44,126 nt of DNA from Lachnospiraceae bacterium (GTDB lineage: Bacteria > Bacillota > Clostridia > Lachnospirales > Lachnospiraceae): contig JAAUZD010000015.1 of NCBI GenBank assembly GCA_014804785.1, forward strand, positions 35,523 through 79,648, in the 5' to 3' direction. The position numbers were made by a program, and so were the translations under genes. The stretch's first letter is position 1. Each line of letters begins with the position of its first letter. Below, one piece after another: positions 41,433 to 44,126 of this stretch. A model generated the notes under the pieces. It made no database searches and was not told the DNA's origin. It saw nothing but the letters and a program-made list of their open reading frames with translations.

Positions 41433-42206
41433 TTATTGTACGATTTTCTCATAACTGGCTAATTTACTGTTCAGAAGGACAAACTGCCAAATTCCAAACA
41501 GGATGCCGGCAGCACATGCCATACACCATGTTCTGAAATACACTGGCCGATACCATCCCAAACGTTCCATATTCCCAAGAACCACCATGATTACCATCAG
41601 TATATACAGCCCTATAGCTGCATTCCGCAATCGTACCCCCTGACAATGCTGCATTATTTTCAGCAAAATGCCTGTCATGATGATCATAGGTGTAAATCCA
41701 TACACAAACAGTATTCCGATGTCGGAACCTAAATGTTTGTGCTGAAAAATGATATCGGCTGCCAGAATCAGAGCATGAAATACGCATAGAGTTGACATAC
41801 GAATCATGACCACACTTTGCAGCGAATATTTAGCAGCATATTCTATTTCCAACATAGTTTTCTGGTATATCTTTGTGATTTCCTCCACGGTAAGCACTAC
41901 AAGAACCGGCGGCAACAGGGAAACAAACGCCAAGATTTCATTCCCGCTTCCTTCCCAAGCAAGGTGCGATATTCCATACCGCATGATATACCCAAAAAGA
42001 ATCATCCAAAGTGCCTGCCAAATCAGACAATATCTTTCCAGATATCCCACCTGTTCCAGTATAAAGCTCCATAGGCTTCCCCTTGTACGGGGCTTCGGCT
42101 CTATCTGCAAAAGTTCTTTCACCCTACGCTCCTTTTCCTCTGGTAAAATCCTTATGCAGGATGCTCCATACTGCCTTAACCTCTTTTCAATCTCCTTTTG
42201 CTCCAT
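41433..42206 (-). CDS. Polytopic membrane protein following an ECF sigma factor
   Basis: From the ATG at 42206 (GGAAGGAGG upstream) it has 257 residues: a soluble N-terminus of about 50 residues (QKEIEKRLRQYGASCIRILP onward) and then about six membrane helices. No known domain is recognised. Its start overlaps the sigma factor gene by 20 bp, the usual place for an anti-sigma factor. The N-terminal cytoplasmic segment followed by membrane helices would suit that role, but no zinc-binding HxxxCxxC motif is present. It could also be a transporter partner. Confidence 0.7.
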   Translation of the reverse strand: MEQKEIEKRLRQYGASCIRILPEEKERRVKELLQIEPKPRTRGSLWSFILEQVGYLERYCLIWQALWMILFGYIMRYGISHLAWEGSGNEILAFVSLLPPVLVVLTVEEITKIYQKTMLEIEYAAKYSLQSVVMIRMSTLCVFHALILAADIIFQHKHLGSDIGILFVYGFTPMIIMTGILLKIMQHCQGVRLRNAAIGLYILMVIMVVLGNMERLGWYRPVYFRTWCMACAAGILFGIWQFVLLNSKLASYEKIVQ

Positions 42207-42657
42207 GGCCGCCTCCTTCCATTTCATACAACAGTTCCAATCCTTTTTTTACTCTGTATTTTGCCAATGAGGGACTGATTTCCAGAATGGCTGCGATATC
42301 TGCATATTTCAGATTCTGGAAATACCGCAGCATGATTGCCTCCTTGAACTCTTCCGACAGCTTCATGACCATATGTTTGATAACCATCGCCTCCTCTATA
42401 CTCTCCCCCGTTTCCTGCTCCGGAACCGTCTCCATTAACAGCGGACTCTGCTTCCTATAGTGATCCCTGCACTTATTCCTGGCAATCGTATAGAGATAAT
42501 TTTTTGCCTTCCCAATATGCCGGTACTGTTGATAGTGCTCAATAAAACTTAGAAAAGTATCCTGACATAAATCTTCCGCCAAGGCACGGCTTCCCACGTG
42601 GTGATAGCAGTACCGGAAGATTTCGTCATAATGCTTTCTTATCATTTTCTCAAGCAC
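42187..42657 (-). CDS. ECF-type RNA polymerase sigma factor
   Basis: From the GTG at 42657 (GGGAGGTGATTTT upstream) the protein has 156 residues. Region 2 is at about 8-75 (YDEIFRYCYHHVGSRALAED, LCQDTFLSFIEHY, NYLYTIARNKCRDHYRK) and region 4 at about 95-150 (LSEEFKEAIMLRYFQNLKYA, DIAAILEISPSLAKYRVKKG). Group 4 (ECF) sigma factors respond to envelope or antibiotic stress. The downstream membrane protein and ABC exporter are the likely regulator and target. The longer frame's first 17 residues cover the promoter and ribosome binding site. Confidence 0.9.
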   Translation of the reverse strand: MLEKMIRKHYDEIFRYCYHHVGSRALAEDLCQDTFLSFIEHYQQYRHIGKAKNYLYTIARNKCRDHYRKQSPLLMETVPEQETGESIEEAMVIKHMVMKLSEEFKEAIMLRYFQNLKYADIAAILEISPSLAKYRVKKGLELLYEMEGGGHGAKGD

Positions 42658-42679
42658 AAAATCACCTCCCTCTATCCTG

Positions 42680-42708
42680 TATAACGTATGAATGCAGGAA
42701 AAAGTCAA
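42680..42708 (-). promoter_or_regulatory. Candidate promoter of the ECF sigma operon
   Basis: TTGACT (42703-42708) with weak -10 choices: GTTATA (42680-42685) at 17 bp, or TATACA (42678-42683) at 19 bp, on the minus strand. No ECF autoregulation consensus is recognisable. Confidence 0.4.
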
Positions 42709-42769
42709 AACACCAAAAAAAGAAATCAGTTTTTTCCAGTCAAAATAATAGCATACTCCCCCTTATATC

Positions 42770-42778
42770 TGTTATAAT
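42770..42778 (+). promoter_or_regulatory. Extended -10 promoter of the response regulator gene
   Basis: TGTTATAAT is a perfect extended -10 on the plus strand with no convincing -35. The start would be near 42785, giving a very short leader that contains AGGAGG before the ATG at 42799. Confidence 0.6.
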
Positions 42779-42798
42779 GATTTTCAGGAGGATTTTTT

Positions 42799-43497
42799 AT
42801 GAGCGAAAAAATTTTAGTCGTTGACGACGAGCAGGAAATCACTGATCTGATTTCCCTCTACCTTGAAAATGAAAATTACACAGTTTATCCTTTTTATGAT
42901 TCTATAGAAGCATGTAAGATGGCTGAAACAGAGGAACTGGATCTTGCTATTTTAGACGTTATGATGCCGAAGATGGACGGCTTCAAACTATGTCAGAAAA
43001 TCCGGGAGCACCACAATTACCCAATTATCATGTTGACCGCCAAAGATGAAGAGACCGACAAGATTACAGGACTTACTTTGGGAGCCGACGATTACATGAC
43101 CAAGCCTTTTCGCCCCTTAGAGTTGATTGCTCGGGTAAAAGCACAGCTTCGCCGGTACAAAAAATACAATCAGATGAGTCCTGCCGAGGAATCCCAGATG
43201 ATTATCCACGGAGGGCTGATGCTCAACAGTCTTACTCACGAATGCACTCTGGATGAAAAGCCTCTTTCCCTTACTCCCACAGAGTTTACCATCCTTTACG
43301 TTCTCTGCCAGAAAAAAGGACAAGTCATCAGCGCAGAAGAGTTATTCCACGCCGTATGGGGCGAAGAATATTTCAGTAAAAGTAACAATACCATTACTGT
43401 ACACATCAGACATTTACGTGAAAAGATGAATGATTCCTTTGAGGATCCAAAATACATCAAAACCGTCTGGGGGTGTGGATACAAAATTGAAAACTAA
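42799..43497 (+). CDS. VanR-like OmpR-family response regulator
   Basis: 232 residues: a receiver domain at 4-120 with the acidic pair DD at 9-10, phospho-acceptor Asp53 in LAILDVMMPKMDG, and conserved Lys in DDYMTKPFRPLEL. An OmpR/PhoB winged helix follows at about 132-230 (LTPTEFTILYVLCQKKGQVI, NTITVHIRHLREKMND, IKTVWGCGYKIEN). The C-terminal sequence and overlap with the kinase gene resemble VanR-VanS and related Clostridia systems. Similarity to VanR does not imply vancomycin resistance; no van resistance genes are visible in the window. Confidence 0.92.
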   Translation: MSEKILVVDDEQEITDLISLYLENENYTVYPFYDSIEACKMAETEELDLAILDVMMPKMDGFKLCQKIREHHNYPIIMLTAKDEETDKITGLTLGADDYMTKPFRPLELIARVKAQLRRYKKYNQMSPAEESQMIIHGGLMLNSLTHECTLDEKPLSLTPTEFTILYVLCQKKGQVISAEELFHAVWGEEYFSKSNNTITVHIRHLREKMNDSFEDPKYIKTVWGCGYKIEN

Positions 43498-44126
43498 AGA
43501 TAAGACGAAATTTGTCCTGTTTCTGGTGATTTTTCTTGTAATTGCACTGGGTATCGGCTATGGAATCTATTACCTGGCGGATGTTGTTTTCAATGGGTCA
43601 ATTCTCGAATGGTTTGCGGAAAATTATTTCTACATAGAAACCAAACATATTGATGGCAAGAACGGACCTTTTTATTATCACCGGCCCGACTGGCCAAAAT
43701 TAAAATTACTTGCACTGACCATATTTTTTATTTTGATGGTTCTTTTTGTAGTTTCCATTTATCTGACGGCACATTTCCACGCCAAGAAACAGGTTCGGAA
43801 GTCTATTTCAAAGACCAGCCGCATGCTGTTGACCTATATGCACAATGATATTGACTCAAACGAAGTCTTTCCTGCTTCCTATGCGGAGGTGGCTTCACAG
43901 ATTGTACAGATCAAATCTACCATGCAGCGTCACGAGCAGGCCATGAGGGATGAGACAGACCGCCGGAACGATTTAATCACCTACCTTGCCCATGACCTCA
44001 AGACGCCTCTTACCTCCGTGGTCGGTTACCTTGACCTGCTTGAGGAGGCGCCGGACATGCCGGATGCACAGCGCAAAAAGTATATTCATATTACTCTGGA
44101 AAAAGCGCTTCGCTTAGAAAAACTGA
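43475..44126 (+). CDS. VanS-like sensor histidine kinase, N-terminal part
   Basis: The frame is open from a GTG at 43475 to the window end (217 codons), overlapping the regulator by 23 bp; a TTG at 43487 is an alternative start. There are two membrane helices (FVLFLVIFLVIALGIGYGIY at about 15-40 and LALTIFFILMVLFVVSIYLT at about 80-105) flanking a short external loop of about 40 residues, a HAMP-like linker, and the HisKA motif YLAHDLKTPLTSVVGYLDLL with His at about 173. The catalytic ATPase domain lies beyond the window. The short sensor loop suggests detection at or within the membrane. Confidence 0.88.
   Translation, partial: MDTKLKTKDKTKFVLFLVIFLVIALGIGYGIYYLADVVFNGSILEWFAENYFYIETKHIDGKNGPFYYHRPDWPKLKLLALTIFFILMVLFVVSIYLTAHFHAKKQVRKSISKTSRMLLTYMHNDIDSNEVFPASYAEVASQIVQIKSTMQRHEQAMRDETDRRNDLITYLAHDLKTPLTSVVGYLDLLEEAPDMPDAQRKKYIHITLEKALRLEKL

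Noticed and set aside
42799-44126. Vancomycin resistance locus
   Set aside because: The regulator and kinase are VanR/VanS-like, but no vanH, ligase or vanX gene is within the window. This subfamily also regulates many other functions.

Overview
The window looks like a chromosomal segment of a motile, spore-forming, low-GC Gram-positive of class Clostridia, most likely family Lachnospiraceae. This rests on a flagellar operon of clostridial gene order, CodY, three sporulation-specific genes (sigK, spoIIP, gpr), a type A RNase P RNA and AGGAGG-type ribosome binding sites. No species is claimed. Almost every gene from 1 to 36.5 kb lies on the minus strand, so the biological order in that part runs from high to low coordinates.

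Region by region, in transcription order. (1) 36.5-31.3 kb: an HSL-type alpha/beta hydrolase, a dGTPase-like gene, then the macromolecular-synthesis cluster dnaG, rpoD, trmK and a TGS/uridine-kinase fusion, followed by the RNase P RNA (28.5-28.9 kb). (2) 28.5-27.0 kb: a small accessory island. Two copies of a long, strongly folded repeat lie in opposite orientation around a secreted trypsin-like protease gene. This is the least ordinary part of the window. (3) 27.0-20.3 kb: rpsT (plus strand), then gpr, spoIIP, lepA, hemW and an uninterrupted sigK. (4) 20.3-13.2 kb: an isolated pilT, then comM, dprA, a small beta-rich protein gene, a type IV prepilin peptidase and topA. (5) 13.0-0 kb: codY, then the operon flgB-flgC-fliE-fliF-fliG-fliH-fliI-fliJ-(MgtE_N protein)-fliK-flgD-(TIGR02530)-flgE-flbD; flbD is cut by the window edge. 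A clear sigma-A-type promoter precedes flgB, and a six-copy 16-bp iterated motif fills the codY-flgB gap.

(6) 36.6-38.8 kb: a divergent plus-strand pair, an alcohol-acetyltransferase-like protein and a zinc-ribbon membrane protein (DUF6320 type), which with the hydrolase probably forms one functional module. (7) 38.9-42.7 kb: a small unknown gene and an ECF sigma factor operon (sigma, polytopic membrane protein, ABC ATPase, ABC permease). (8) 42.8 kb to the end: a VanR/VanS-like two-component pair, with the kinase truncated by the window.

The genes are mostly housekeeping, motility and sporulation functions with expected synteny. The novelty candidates are the paired structured repeats, the codY-flgB iterons, an extra C-terminal domain on FlgD, and a composition switch inside the protease gene. 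Start codons were adjusted where a Shine-Dalgarno sequence clearly favours an internal start. All functional names come from recognising motifs by eye; no database search was run.
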